Positions 45,067 through 53,872 of a DNA stretch of 64,000 bases are shown here, in pieces. The position numbers and the translations under genes are program-made. Location of the stretch: assembly GCA_033549365.1 (NCBI GenBank), contig JAWSUF010000003.1, forward strand, positions 62,001 to 126,000. Reading direction: 5' to 3'. The notes beneath the pieces were generated by a model. That model saw nothing but the letters and a program-made list of their open reading frames with translations. It was not told the DNA's origin and ran no database searches. Each line of letters starts with the position of its first letter. Positions within the stretch are counted from its first letter, which is position 1. The DNA comes from Acidobacteriota bacterium. Its GTDB lineage: Bacteria > Acidobacteriota > Aminicenantia > Aminicenantales > Saccharicenantaceae.

Positions 45067-45411
45067 TCAACCCGGAGGCCAGGTCATCCGCCGGCCGCCG
45101 AGGATGTGGAAGTGGATATGAAAGACGTCCTGGCCCGAATCCCGGGCCGTGTTGAGGACGATCCTGAACCCGGATTCGCCGACGCCTCGATCCCGGGCGA
45201 TGTCGCGTGCCCGGAGAAGAAGGGCGCCGAGAAGTGACATTTTGTCTTCGGGAATGTCGTTGAGCGAGGCATAGTGCGTCTTCGGAATGACCAGGACATG
45301 GACGGGGGCCTGAGGACGAATATCTTCGAAGGCCAGAATATCGGAGTCCTCATAGAGAATGCGGGCCGGGATCTTCCTCTCGATGATTTTACAGAAGATG
45401 CACGCGTCCAT
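45067..45411 (-). CDS. HIT-family nucleotide hydrolase (HinT-like)
   Basis: 114 residues. Begins CIFCKIIERKIPA and ends with the catalytic triad motif HIHFHILGG, both standard for bacterial HinT-type purine-nucleoside phosphoramidases. QAPVHVLVIPKTHYASL is also characteristic. Natural substrate is probably an adenylated amino-acyl compound, known only for relatives. Spaced 14 bases from murA. Confidence 0.95.
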   Translation of the reverse strand: MDACIFCKIIERKIPARILYEDSDILAFEDIRPQAPVHVLVIPKTHYASLNDIPEDKMSLLGALLLRARDIARDRGVGESGFRIVLNTARDSGQDVFHIHFHILGGRRMTWPPG

Positions 45412-45425
45412 GACATCCTCCCTTT

Positions 45426-46688
45426 TCAGGATTTGATTCTCTCGATGCGGGCGCCGAGACGGCGCAGCTTGTCCTCGATTTTTTCGTAGCCGCGGTCGAG
45501 ATGCTCGATTTCGTTGATGCGGGTTTCCCCGCCGGCGATCAGGCCGGCCAGAATCAGTGAAGCGGAAGCCCTGAGATCGGTGGCGATGACCTCGGCGCCC
45601 GACAGAGGAGTTTTTCCCTTGACGGTCGCCTTGTCTCCGTGGACCTCGATATTGGCGCCCAACCGGAGAAGCTCGTTGACGTGGGAAAACCTCCGGTCGA
45701 AAATGGTTTCGGTGATGATGGACGTTCCCTGGGCCTGAGTCATCAGAACCATGAACTGGGCCTGCATGTCGGTCGGAAATCCCGGATAGGGAGATGTCGT
45801 GACGTCCTGAGGTTTGATGGATGCGTTTCCGGCGACATGGAGGCCGTTGGCTTTGACCGGTTCGATGATCGTCCCCGAGGTGCGGAGTTTTTCGATGACG
45901 GTCGTCATATGGCGGGGATCGACGCCCGTCAGCAGAATGTCGCCCTGAGTCAAAGCTCCGGCGACGAGAAATGTCCCCGTTTCGATGCGGTCAGGGATGA
46001 TGTCGTGGACGGCGCCGCCGAGTTCCCGGACCCCCTGAATGCGGAAAGTCTCCTCTTCGGGCCGGTCGATTCTGGCCCCCATTTTTACCAGAAGTTCCGC
46101 CAGGCTGACGACTTCCGGCTCGAGGGCGCAGTTCATCAGGATGGTTTCGCCCTTGGCCAGTGCGGCGGCCATGAGCAGGTTCTCCGTCCCGCCGACGGTC
46201 TTGCGCTCGAATTTGATGACGGCGCCGTGAAGGCGGTCGGCCCGGGCTTTGATGTAGCCGTGCTCGAGACTGATGGATGCGCCCATTTTTTGAAGTCCGG
46301 AGATATGGAGATCGATGGGCCGGGAACCGATGGCGCAGCCTCCGGGAAGCGCGACGACGGCTTTCCCATACCGGGCGAGAAGGGGTCCGAGAACAAGAAT
46401 GGAGGCCCGCATGGCCCGGACGAGCTCATAGGCCGCTTCATCGGAGGAGATGTCGCGGACCTGAATGGTCAGGTCATTGCGGCGGATACCGGAACTTGCG
46501 CCCAGCTGTTTCATCAGAGTCAGGATTGTGGTGACGTCGGTCACCAGCGGGATGTTCCGAAGCCGGACTTTTTCGCTCGTCAACAGGCTGGCGGCGATTG
46601 CCGGCAGGACGGCGTTTTTCGAGCCGCTGATCCGGATTTTTCCCTTGAGACGGAGGTCCTGACGGCCGAAGATTCTGATGGATTCCAC
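45426..46688 (-). CDS. murA: UDP-N-acetylglucosamine 1-carboxyvinyltransferase
   Basis: First committed step of peptidoglycan synthesis. 420 residues: SGSKNAVLPAIAA at the N terminus, the PEP-reactive Cys118 in LPGGCAIGSRPID (fosfomycin target; Cys present, so the classic resistance change is absent), and DRRFSHVNELLRLGA near the end. GTG start aligned to the family N terminus (ESIRIFGRQ matching DKFRVQG). A GTG six codons upstream has a G-rich ribosome site and may be used instead. Confidence 0.96.
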   Translation of the reverse strand: MESIRIFGRQDLRLKGKIRISGSKNAVLPAIAASLLTSEKVRLRNIPLVTDVTTILTLMKQLGASSGIRRNDLTIQVRDISSDEAAYELVRAMRASILVLGPLLARYGKAVVALPGGCAIGSRPIDLHISGLQKMGASISLEHGYIKARADRLHGAVIKFERKTVGGTENLLMAAALAKGETILMNCALEPEVVSLAELLVKMGARIDRPEEETFRIQGVRELGGAVHDIIPDRIETGTFLVAGALTQGDILLTGVDPRHMTTVIEKLRTSGTIIEPVKANGLHVAGNASIKPQDVTTSPYPGFPTDMQAQFMVLMTQAQGTSIITETIFDRRFSHVNELLRLGANIEVHGDKATVKGKTPLSGAEVIATDLRASASLILAGLIAGGETRINEIEHLDRGYEKIEDKLRRLGARIERIKS

Positions 46689-46727
46689 GGGGGCATTGTA
46701 TGCCACCCGCCCCCCAAAATCAATCCA

Positions 46728-46870
46728 CCGGGGCTGTGCGTGAAAAGAGCCGGGATTTTTGCCTTCTTTACTATACCCGGCTCTTTTCACCCTACGGGCG
46801 AGCCGATCTCACCATTCCGGCTTCGTTGCACCTTTATGTCCCCCGCAAGGAGGCTTCCGCGGGGCGCACG
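46728..46870 (+). repeat. Dispersed repeat, hybrid/truncated copy
   Basis: Starts with the outer repeat CCGGGGCTGTGCG, identical to the 53.7-kb copy. Its 15-bp perfect hairpin (GTGAAAAGAGCCGGG 46740-46754 with CCCGGCTCTTTTCAC 46776-46790, 21-nt loop) is the longest of the family. The block CGGGCGAGCCGATCTCACCA follows. The remainder switches to the long-form body (GGCTTCGTTGCACCTTTA, CGCAAGGAGGCTTCCGCGGG), matching the reverse of 29558-29612. It occupies most of the gap between murA and the upstream sulfhydrylase gene. Confidence 0.75.
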
Positions 46871-46874
46871 TGTT

Positions 46875-48281
46875 TTAGAGTGCGTTGAGGGCCTGGTCGA
46901 GATCGGCGATGATGTCGTCGGGATCCTCGCCGCCCACGCAGAGCCGGATGAGCTGAGGCGGCACATCGGCCATCCTCCGGGCCTCCTCGCCCTGCTGGGA
47001 ATGGGTGGAAATGGCGGGGATCGTGGCCACGCTCTTGATCCGGCCCAGATCAGTCGCCCGGTAGATGATCTTAAAGTTGTCGAAGGTCCGGCGGGCGTTT
47101 TCCGGCGGACCATCCACCCGGAAACTCATCAGGTGCCCGTAGCGGTTGACTTCGGGGCCGCCGCCCTCTCCGGAATCGACGAGTTTCAGGTAGTCCTTGG
47201 CGACGCCGTGCAGGGGAAAGCTCGGCAGGCCCAGGTAGTCCACCTGGTAGACCTTGGGATGGGTCTGGAGAAACTCGGCCACTTTCTGGCAGTTCCGGCT
47301 GACGAGGTCCATGCGGGACCGCAGGGTGCGCAGGTCGTTCAGGGCCAAAAAGGCATTGAACGGCGATGCCGCCGGCCCGTTGTCCCGGTAGGGCCAGAAT
47401 TTGACATATTCGGCGAAGCTCTCCTTGAACATCGGGTCGTCGTTCTTCACCCGGGTCGTGATCGGTTTCCGGCTGATGAGGGCTCCCCCGATGGCCGTTC
47501 CTCCCGAGGTGACCGATTTGGTCAGGGAGTGGACGACGATGTCGGCGCCGTGAGCGATGGGCCGCATGAGGGCCGGCGTGGCGCAGGTGGCGTCGACGAT
47601 CAGAGGAATGCCGTGGCTGTGGGCGAGTTCGGCCAGGGAGCGGATGTCGCAGAACGACTGCTGAGGATTGCTCGGCGCTTCCATGTAAAGAAACCGCGTG
47701 TCGTCGTCGATCCGGGCCGCCCACTCGGACAGGTCTTCGGGATTAAGGATCCAGCGGACCTCGATGCCCCGTTCCTTCATTTTGCGAACGGCGAACTGCA
47801 TGTAAGTGCCGCCGTATACTTGGATGGAGGAGACGAAATTGATCCGTTCGGGTCCCTCCTTCTGTTTGACCAGAAGAGGATCGACGGCGGCCTGGATGGC
47901 TCCCATCCCGGAGGCGGTGACCACGCAGGACGTGTCCTGCCCGGTTCCGTATCCTTCCAGAAGAGCCAGAAGCCATTCCAGGTAATACGTTGTGGGATTG
48001 GCGATGCGGGTGTAGCACCAAGTCGGGATGAGATAGGTGAGCGCCGCTTCGAGTTCATCGGCGTCGCGGTAGCCCTGGGATGTCGACAGGTAAAGAGGCT
48101 CGATGATCGCCCCCTGATTGAGCTCCAAGGCTTCTTCGACGGTATAGAGACCGTGGACGGCGATGGTGTCGAATTTCATGCCTTTCATGCGCTGCAGTGC
48201 GGCGGCCTTGCGCTCCAGAATCTTTTTGGCATCCTCAACGTACTTCTGGACTCCGGGCTTTCGCCGGGGGCTGGATGTCAT
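46875..48281 (-). CDS. PLP-dependent O-acetylhomoserine sulfhydrylase-like enzyme
   Basis: 468 residues of the Cys/Met-metabolism PLP family. PLP Lys255 is in VVHSLTKSVTSGG, preceded by LIVDATCATP; the R-IANPT motif binding the cofactor phosphate is present near residue 92. With a homoserine dehydrogenase gene immediately upstream, a role in making homocysteine or methionine from an activated homoserine is likely; cystathionine gamma-synthase/lyase is the alternative. N-terminal ~40 residues are charged and extra. GGAGG precedes the ATG. Confidence 0.85.
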   Translation of the reverse strand: MTSSPRRKPGVQKYVEDAKKILERKAAALQRMKGMKFDTIAVHGLYTVEEALELNQGAIIEPLYLSTSQGYRDADELEAALTYLIPTWCYTRIANPTTYYLEWLLALLEGYGTGQDTSCVVTASGMGAIQAAVDPLLVKQKEGPERINFVSSIQVYGGTYMQFAVRKMKERGIEVRWILNPEDLSEWAARIDDDTRFLYMEAPSNPQQSFCDIRSLAELAHSHGIPLIVDATCATPALMRPIAHGADIVVHSLTKSVTSGGTAIGGALISRKPITTRVKNDDPMFKESFAEYVKFWPYRDNGPAASPFNAFLALNDLRTLRSRMDLVSRNCQKVAEFLQTHPKVYQVDYLGLPSFPLHGVAKDYLKLVDSGEGGGPEVNRYGHLMSFRVDGPPENARRTFDNFKIIYRATDLGRIKSVATIPAISTHSQQGEEARRMADVPPQLIRLCVGGEDPDDIIADLDQALNAL

Positions 48282-48399
48282 GATGGTCCTCCCTTGGGAT
48301 TGTGTTTATGGATAGGCCGGATTTGGCTGGAGACATGATGATTATCAGCCGGAAATCCAGGATACATGGAACGGCGGCGTGGAGTCAAGGTCGCCGGAT

Positions 48400-49425
48400 T
48401 CATTTGGAAACGGGGCAGCGATGGATGGTCAACATGTCCGAGAGAAGAGAGAAGCCCGTCTCGAGCCGTCCGGCGCCCGCACCCTGAATGGTGACCTGAC
48501 CCAGGATATCCGTTTCGACGGTCAGGGCATTCCGGGCGCCCATGACGCCCGTCAAGGGATCGGATAGGGGAAGTTTGACCGGCGAGACTCCGGCGGTCAC
48601 GCGGCCGTTTTCTTTTTTCGCCCGGGCGATGAGCTTGTATCGGAATCCCTCGGCTTTCGCGGCGGCGACGGCCTCACGCGTGATTTTGGAAATGCCCTCG
48701 CAGTCCACGTCGTCGATTTTCAGGTCTCCGCCGAGAATGACATTGGAAAGGATGACGATTTTGGCCAGGGCATCGTGTCCCTCGACGTCGGCCGTGGGGT
48801 CGGCCTCGGCGTAACCGGCGTCCTGGGCGAGTTTGAGGGCCGGAGCATAATCCATGCCCTCGTCCTCCATTTTGCTCAGGATAAAATTTGTGGTGCCGTT
48901 CAGGATGCCCCGGACTTCGAGAACGCGGTTTCCGGCCAGTCCGCCTTCAAAGAGATTGAAAACCGGAGTTCCGCTCATGACGGTGCCTTCGATCCGGAAA
49001 TGAATGCGGTTTTTTGCGGCGAGATCGGCCAGTTCTCGGTAATGCAAAGCCGCGGGGCCCTTGTTCGATGTGACGACGTGTTTCCCGGTGCGAAGAGCTT
49101 TTTTAATGTAGCTCGTCGCGGGCTCGGCCGTGCGGATATCCGTATAGGTGATTTCCGCGATGATATCGGCCTCAACCTGTTCGATCATGTCCAGGGGTTC
49201 CCGGCTGTCTTCGGATATTTTCCCGCCGTTTTTCAGGGTTTCCAGCAGAGAGGGGATGTCGAGGCCTTCGGGATCGACCGCCGATCCCTTCAGCTTGTCC
49301 GTGACGGCGACCAACCGGGGCTCGAAGTCGAAAACGTCCCGAAGATGGTCCTTCCGGGTACTGAGAATCTCGAGAAGACCTTGTCCGACCGTGCCGCAAC
49401 CGATGAGTCCGATCTTGTATTCCAT
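48400..49425 (-). CDS. hom: Homoserine dehydrogenase
   Basis: Reduces aspartate semialdehyde to homoserine for threonine and methionine. The 341 residues have the NAD(P) loop GLIGCGTVGQG, the TSNKGPAALHYREL region and the catalytic-domain signature GTTNFILSKMEDEG, ADPTADVEGHDALAKI. It ends before the C-terminal ACT regulatory domain of many homologues, so feedback by threonine is unlikely. Upstream of the sulfhydrylase-like gene in the same direction (118-base gap). Confidence 0.95.
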   Translation of the reverse strand: MEYKIGLIGCGTVGQGLLEILSTRKDHLRDVFDFEPRLVAVTDKLKGSAVDPEGLDIPSLLETLKNGGKISEDSREPLDMIEQVEADIIAEITYTDIRTAEPATSYIKKALRTGKHVVTSNKGPAALHYRELADLAAKNRIHFRIEGTVMSGTPVFNLFEGGLAGNRVLEVRGILNGTTNFILSKMEDEGMDYAPALKLAQDAGYAEADPTADVEGHDALAKIVILSNVILGGDLKIDDVDCEGISKITREAVAAAKAEGFRYKLIARAKKENGRVTAGVSPVKLPLSDPLTGVMGARNALTVETDILGQVTIQGAGAGRLETGFSLLSDMLTIHRCPVSK

Positions 49426-49594
49426 CGTTTCAACTCCTCCCTGGTCGATTTGCGATTTGCCTTATCAATATAACCCAAGTCCCGGCGGGAGGCAATCGCG
49501 GAAACAGCCTGAAAAAATCTTCAGATATCGCTTGAGTCGGGCGGCTTTTCGGCATTAAGATAAAGCCATCAGGTTTGCGGATAGGAGGAATGTC

Positions 49595-50488
49595 ATGAAG
49601 AGAAGAACTGCCGTCCTTACGGCCCTTGCCTTTGTCCTGGCTTTCGGATCGGCCGCCGTGCCGGCGGCGATGGAGACGCCGAAGAAACTCAAGGTTTTCA
49701 TTTCCGTCGATATGGAAGGGGTGGCCGGTGTCATCCACTGGGACGATGTGAGCCGCGACGGTCAGGATTACGGCCTGTTCCGCCGTCTGATGACGTTGGA
49801 AACCAACGCCGCCGTGGAAGGGGCTCTGGCGGCCGGAGCGACCGAGATCGTTGTCCGCGACGCCCACGGCTCAGCCCGGAATATCCTGCCCGATCTCCTG
49901 CACCCCGAGGCCCGGCTCATTCGGGATTGGTCGGGGGGGCCTTTGAGCATGATGGAAGGCATCGACGACTCGTTTGATGCCGTCGTTTTTATCGGCTATC
50001 ACGCCCGGGCCGGAACTCCGGACGCCGTTTTGAAGCACACCATGACCGGAACGCTCTTTGATGTCATTCTCAATGGAACAAGGATGCCCGAGGCGGGAAT
50101 CAATGCCGCGATCGCCGGACATTTCGGAGTACCCGTTGTCCTGGTCGCCGGCGACACCGCCATCTGCCGGGAGGCGCGGGAGATCATCGGGCCCGTTGAA
50201 ACCGTCGCCGTCAAGGAGGGCATCGGCACGGCCGCCCGCATGCTTCACCCGCAGAAGGCCCAGGAATTGATCAGGGAGAAAACGGCGGAGGCTCTCGGGC
50301 GCCGGGGTGAATTCCGGCCTTTCCGTCCCAAACCGCCCTACACCTTGGAGCTCGTTTTCACCAATGAGAATCTGGCCGCCAAAGCCGCCTGGATTCCCGG
50401 AGTGAAGAGAACGGCAGAAAGAGCGGTGGCCTTCACCTCCTCCGATTTGATGGAGATCCTGAAGTTCTTCCGCCTGGCTCGCCTCTAG
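49595..50488 (+). CDS. Exported M55-family D-aminopeptidase (DppA-like)
   Basis: 297 residues with a signal peptide (about 1-25). The metallopeptidase core begins KVFISVDMEGVAGVIHWDD, giving the first metal ligands, followed by VRDAHGSARNILPD and VFIGYHARAG with metal or catalytic His residues. DppA of Bacillus forms a decameric ring cleaving D-Ala peptides; export suggests use on peptidoglycan-derived or external peptides here. AGGAGGA precedes the ATG. Ends before a strong terminator. Confidence 0.9.
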   Translation: MKRRTAVLTALAFVLAFGSAAVPAAMETPKKLKVFISVDMEGVAGVIHWDDVSRDGQDYGLFRRLMTLETNAAVEGALAAGATEIVVRDAHGSARNILPDLLHPEARLIRDWSGGPLSMMEGIDDSFDAVVFIGYHARAGTPDAVLKHTMTGTLFDVILNGTRMPEAGINAAIAGHFGVPVVLVAGDTAICREAREIIGPVETVAVKEGIGTAARMLHPQKAQELIREKTAEALGRRGEFRPFRPKPPYTLELVFTNENLAAKAAWIPGVKRTAERAVAFTSSDLMEILKFFRLARL

Positions 50489-50535
50489 CGATAGCGAGTC
50501 ATGGAAGACTTGAGACACAGGTCCTGAAGAAAAGA

Positions 50536-50569
50536 AAAGGCCGCCCCTCCCGAAGGAAGGGCGGCCTTT
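50536..50569. terminator. Bidirectional Rho-independent terminator
   Basis: AAAGGCCGCCC and GGGCGGCCTTT form the main 11-bp stem, with A and T runs on the two sides. It lies between the convergent D-aminopeptidase and citrate synthase genes. Confidence 0.8.
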
Positions 50570-50592
50570 GACGTTTTTCCCGATAAAGGGGG

Positions 50593-51909
50593 TTAGGCCG
50601 GCGGGTTCTTCTTGACGAACTCCTCAAGCCATCCCGTGGTGACGGATTTCGGCCTTTCGATGGGCAGGCCGAGGGCGCGGTCCCAGATGAGCTGGGCCAG
50701 GACGCCGAGGGCGCGGGACACGCCGAAGAACACCGTGTAGAAATCGAACTGCACGGCTCCGTAGTGATTGAGGAGAACGCCGGAGTGGGCATCGACGTTC
50801 GGCCAGGGGTTCTTGGTCTTGCCGTGCTTGGTCAGGACGTCGGGAGCGACTTCGTAAACCAGGCTGACGATCTTGAAGAGGTCATCATCGGGCAGGTGCT
50901 TCTGGGCGAATTCTCTCTGGGCGACATAGCGGGGGTCGGTCTTCCGGAGAACGGCGTGGCCGTAGCCGGGGATGACGCGTCCGCTGTTCAGAGTATCCCA
51001 CATATACTTTTCGAGCTGGTCCTTGGTCGGAACGCCGCCGAGGTCTTTCATCAGGTCCATGATCCAAAGGAGAACTTCCTGGTTGGCCAGGCCGTGAAGC
51101 GGTCCGGCCAAGCCGTTCATGCCGGCGGACAGGGAGTAATAGGCGTCGGATAGGGCCGAGCCGACGAGGTGGGTCGTGTGGGCCGAGACGTTGCCGCCCT
51201 CGTGATCGCTGTGGATGACCAGGTAGAGCCGCATGAGTTCCTTGAAGGCCGGGTCGTCGGTGATGCCCAGCATGTGGGCCAGATTGCCGCCCCAGTCGAG
51301 CTTCGGATCAGGAGCGATATGCTTGTCATCCATGTACGTTCTGCGGAAAATGTAGGCGCAGATGTTGGGAAGCTTGGCCAGGAGGTTCATGACGTCTTCA
51401 AACGTGGCATCCCAGTAGTCCGTTTTGGCCATTTTTTCGCGATAGCGCTGGGCGAAGACCGATTCCTTCTGGAGCTGGAGGATGGCCAGTGAGAACTGGG
51501 TCATCGGGTGGGTGTCCTTCGGGACGGCGTTCATGAAGTCGATGAGATACTGAGGGAGTACACCGCGCTTCCGCCATTCTTCGGTGACGGCGGCGCAGTC
51601 TTCCTCCGTCGGGACTTCACCCATGAGGAGGAGATAGAAAATTCCCTCAGGCAGGGGTTCCTTGCCGCCGGGGGCCTTGGGGAGCTTTTCACGAAGCTCG
51701 GGGATGGTGAATCCGCGGAAACGGATGCCCTCAACCGGATCGAGGTGGGAACAGTCCCAAAGCATGGAAATAATGCCGCGAGCGCCGCCGATAACCTGGC
51801 CGACGTTGGCTTCGCTGACTTTGACGGTCCCGAATTCCTTGTTGAGCTTGCGGACGCGATCCTGCATCGGTCCGAGTTGGGCCGCAAATTTTTCTTTCAG
51901 GGATGGCAT
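50593..51909 (-). CDS. gltA: Citrate synthase, mitochondrial-like type
   Basis: 438 residues. The active-site wording HSDHEGGNVSAHTTHLVGSA, NGLAGPLHGLANQEVL, PGYGHAVLRKTDPRY and WPNVDAHSGVLL matches the eukaryotic mitochondrial enzyme far better than the E. coli or Bacillus forms. Catalytic His and Asp equivalents are present. ATG follows AGGAGG by nine bases and TATAAT (minus strand, 51936-51931) lies just upstream. Condenses acetyl-CoA with oxaloacetate. No other TCA-cycle gene is nearby. Confidence 0.95.
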   Translation of the reverse strand: MPSLKEKFAAQLGPMQDRVRKLNKEFGTVKVSEANVGQVIGGARGIISMLWDCSHLDPVEGIRFRGFTIPELREKLPKAPGGKEPLPEGIFYLLLMGEVPTEEDCAAVTEEWRKRGVLPQYLIDFMNAVPKDTHPMTQFSLAILQLQKESVFAQRYREKMAKTDYWDATFEDVMNLLAKLPNICAYIFRRTYMDDKHIAPDPKLDWGGNLAHMLGITDDPAFKELMRLYLVIHSDHEGGNVSAHTTHLVGSALSDAYYSLSAGMNGLAGPLHGLANQEVLLWIMDLMKDLGGVPTKDQLEKYMWDTLNSGRVIPGYGHAVLRKTDPRYVAQREFAQKHLPDDDLFKIVSLVYEVAPDVLTKHGKTKNPWPNVDAHSGVLLNHYGAVQFDFYTVFFGVSRALGVLAQLIWDRALGLPIERPKSVTTGWLEEFVKKNPPA

Positions 51910-52130
51910 GAAACAGAACCTCCTAAATTGATTATAAGGGTGAGCTAAACCCTTCAAAAACCTTATATCACGCCGTTTGACTCCATGTCAATCTCTATCT
52001 CAATCCCTTCTCTTGATTTTCACCCCAATGACCGATATGCTTATCAGCGGTTTCTTAACGGCTGATTTGGTTGATTCCGGCGCCGCGGATCAAGGCGTCG
52101 ATCGGACTTGAAACAAAGGAGAGAGCCGAA

Positions 52131-52685
52131 ATGGGAGCTTTAGTCATCTTTCTTATCATCGTCGGCGGGGTGATTCTGTTTGCCGTCGGCATTTATAACA
52201 GTCTGGTCACCCTGCGGAACCGCTGCGAAAACGCCTGGTCCCAGGTGGATGTCCAGCTCCGGCGCCGTTACGACCTCATCCCCAACCTGGTCGAAACCGT
52301 CAAGGGCTATGCCAAGCACGAGCGCGAAGTTTTCGAGAAGGTCACCCAGGCCCGGAGCCAGGCCATCGGCGCCAAGACCGTGGGAGAACAGGGCCAGGCG
52401 GAGAACATGCTGACCGGCGCCCTGAAATCCCTTTTCGCCGTCTCGGAAAACTACCCCGATCTCAAGGCCAACCAGAATTTCCTGATGCTTCAGGAGGAAC
52501 TGGCCGGAACCGAGGGCAAAATCGCCTATTCCCGGCAGTTCTACAACGACAACGTCATGAAATTCAACATGAAGCAGCAGGTCTTCCCTTCGAATCTCAT
52601 CGCCGGGATGTTCGGTTTCAAACTGCGGGAATACTTCGAGATCGAAGAGCCCGCAGCGCGCGAACCGGTCAAGGTCAGCTTCTGA
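52131..52685 (+). CDS. lemA: LemA family protein
   Basis: 184 residues: one N-terminal membrane anchor (about 3-24) then a long helical cytoplasmic or periplasmic domain with the LemA signatures [36 protein letters not shown] (residues about 30-65) and [24 protein letters not shown] (about 100-125). Function unknown; LemA is frequently paired with HtpX-like or TPM proteins, as here with the next gene. ATG preferred because the upstream extension is polar and would precede the anchor. Confidence 0.94.
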   Translation: MGALVIFLIIVGGVILFAVGIYNSLVTLRNRCENAWSQVDVQLRRRYDLIPNLVETVKGYAKHEREVFEKVTQARSQAIGAKTVGEQGQAENMLTGALKSLFAVSENYPDLKANQNFLMLQEELAGTEGKIAYSRQFYNDNVMKFNMKQQVFPSNLIAGMFGFKLREYFEIEEPAAREPVKVSF

Positions 52686-52793
52686 CGCCGCTGAACGATT
52701 TTCCCGAAGCTGAAGATAGGATGCGGATCCCGGGGAAGCTGTTGAAGATCGGATTCCGACCCGGCCGTGAGTTTAGAAATCGGGGAATAGGGA

Positions 52794-53684
52794 ATGTATG
52801 AACAGATAACCCGGAACAAGTGGAAATCATTCGCTCTGGTGCTGTTCTTCATGGCTTTCATCTTTCTCCTGGTTCTGGTGTTCCGTCTGGCCACGGGCTT
52901 CGAGGGCGGATGGGTGATCCCGGCGGTCGTCATCGCCACGGTGATGGCGGTCGGCGGCTATTACAACAGCGATAAGATCGTTCTGGCCATCAGCCGGGCC
53001 AAACCCGTAACCAAAGAGGAATACCCCTATCTGGCCAATGTTGTCGAAGGCCTGTCTATCGCAGCCGGGATTCCGGCGCCGCGATGCTATGTCATCCAGG
53101 ATTCCGCACCCAATGCTTTCGCCACGGGACGAAACCCGAAGAACGCCGTCGTCTGCGTCACGACGGGTCTTCTCGAGAAGCTGAACCGGGTGGAACTCGA
53201 AGGCGTCATCGCCCACGAACTGTCCCACATTAAAAATTATGACGTCCTCCTGCAGACCGTGGTCGTCGTTATGGCGGGCGTCGTTGCCCTTTTAAGCGAC
53301 TGGATTCTCCGCAGTTTTCTCTGGGGCGGCCGCCGAAGAGGCCGCAGCCGCAGCGGGGGCAAGGCCGACGCCGTGTTCATCGCCGCCGGACTTGCTCTGG
53401 CTCTCCTGGCGCCGGTTGTCGCCAAGATCATCCAGCTGGCCGTGTCCCGAAAAAGGGAATATCTGGCCGATGCGAGCGCCGCCCTCATGACGCGATATCC
53501 TCCGGGTCTGGCCTCGGCTCTGAGAAAAATCTCCGCCGATGCCGAACCTCTCAAGGCGGCGAACAAAGCCACGGCCCACCTTTACATCGTCAACCCGCTC
53601 CGAAACACGAAGGGCTTTGCCAACAAGCTTTTCAGCACGCATCCGCCGATTGAGGAGCGGATCGCCGCCCTCGAAAAAATGTAA
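52794..53684 (+). CDS. htpX: HtpX-type membrane metallopeptidase (M48)
   Basis: 296 residues. Two N-terminal membrane segments (about 12-55), the zinc site HELSHIKNYD in IAHELSH with the third ligand in RKREYLADASAAL, two further membrane segments between about 150 and 210, and a C-terminal FSTHPPIEERIAAL. HtpX degrades damaged membrane proteins. The lemA gene lies 108 bases upstream. The stop is followed at once by a tandem pair of dispersed repeats. Confidence 0.93.
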   Translation: MYEQITRNKWKSFALVLFFMAFIFLLVLVFRLATGFEGGWVIPAVVIATVMAVGGYYNSDKIVLAISRAKPVTKEEYPYLANVVEGLSIAAGIPAPRCYVIQDSAPNAFATGRNPKNAVVCVTTGLLEKLNRVELEGVIAHELSHIKNYDVLLQTVVVVMAGVVALLSDWILRSFLWGGRRRGRSRSGGKADAVFIAAGLALALLAPVVAKIIQLAVSRKREYLADASAALMTRYPPGLASALRKISADAEPLKAANKATAHLYIVNPLRNTKGFANKLFSTHPPIEERIAALEKM

Positions 53685-53691
53685 CTCATGG

Positions 53692-53872
53692 CCGGGGCTG
53701 TGCGTTAAAAGAGCCGGGTATTAACTTCTTCTCTTATTCCGGCTCTTTTAACCCTTCGGGCGAGCCGATCTCACCACATCGATTTCGTCCCGGCCTGCTC
53801 GACGTAGCTGAACTACGCCTGCGCAGTCCGAGACTCATCGCTGCGGCAACCTCGACTCGCGCACAGCCCCGG
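53692..53872 (+). repeat. Complete short-form dispersed repeat (tandem copy 1)
   Basis: 181 bases bounded by perfect 13-bp inverted repeats CCGGGGCTGTGCG (53692-53704) and CGCACAGCCCCGG (53860-53872). Head hairpin TTAAAAGAGCCGG (53705-53717) with CCGGCTCTTTTAA (53739-53751) and a 21-nt loop; block CGGGCGAGCCGATCTCACCA at 53757-53776; CGTAG-CTGAA-CTACG hairpin. Begins eight bases after the htpX stop. Confidence 0.85.

Noticed and set aside
45639-48338. 899-codon plus-strand frame opposite murA and the sulfhydrylase gene
   Set aside because: It runs through two certain genes and a dispersed repeat, and has no recognisable domain.
48282-48399. SAM or methionine riboswitch before the sulfhydrylase-like gene
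   Set aside because: The 118-base gap has no recognisable SAM-box core or terminator/antiterminator pair.
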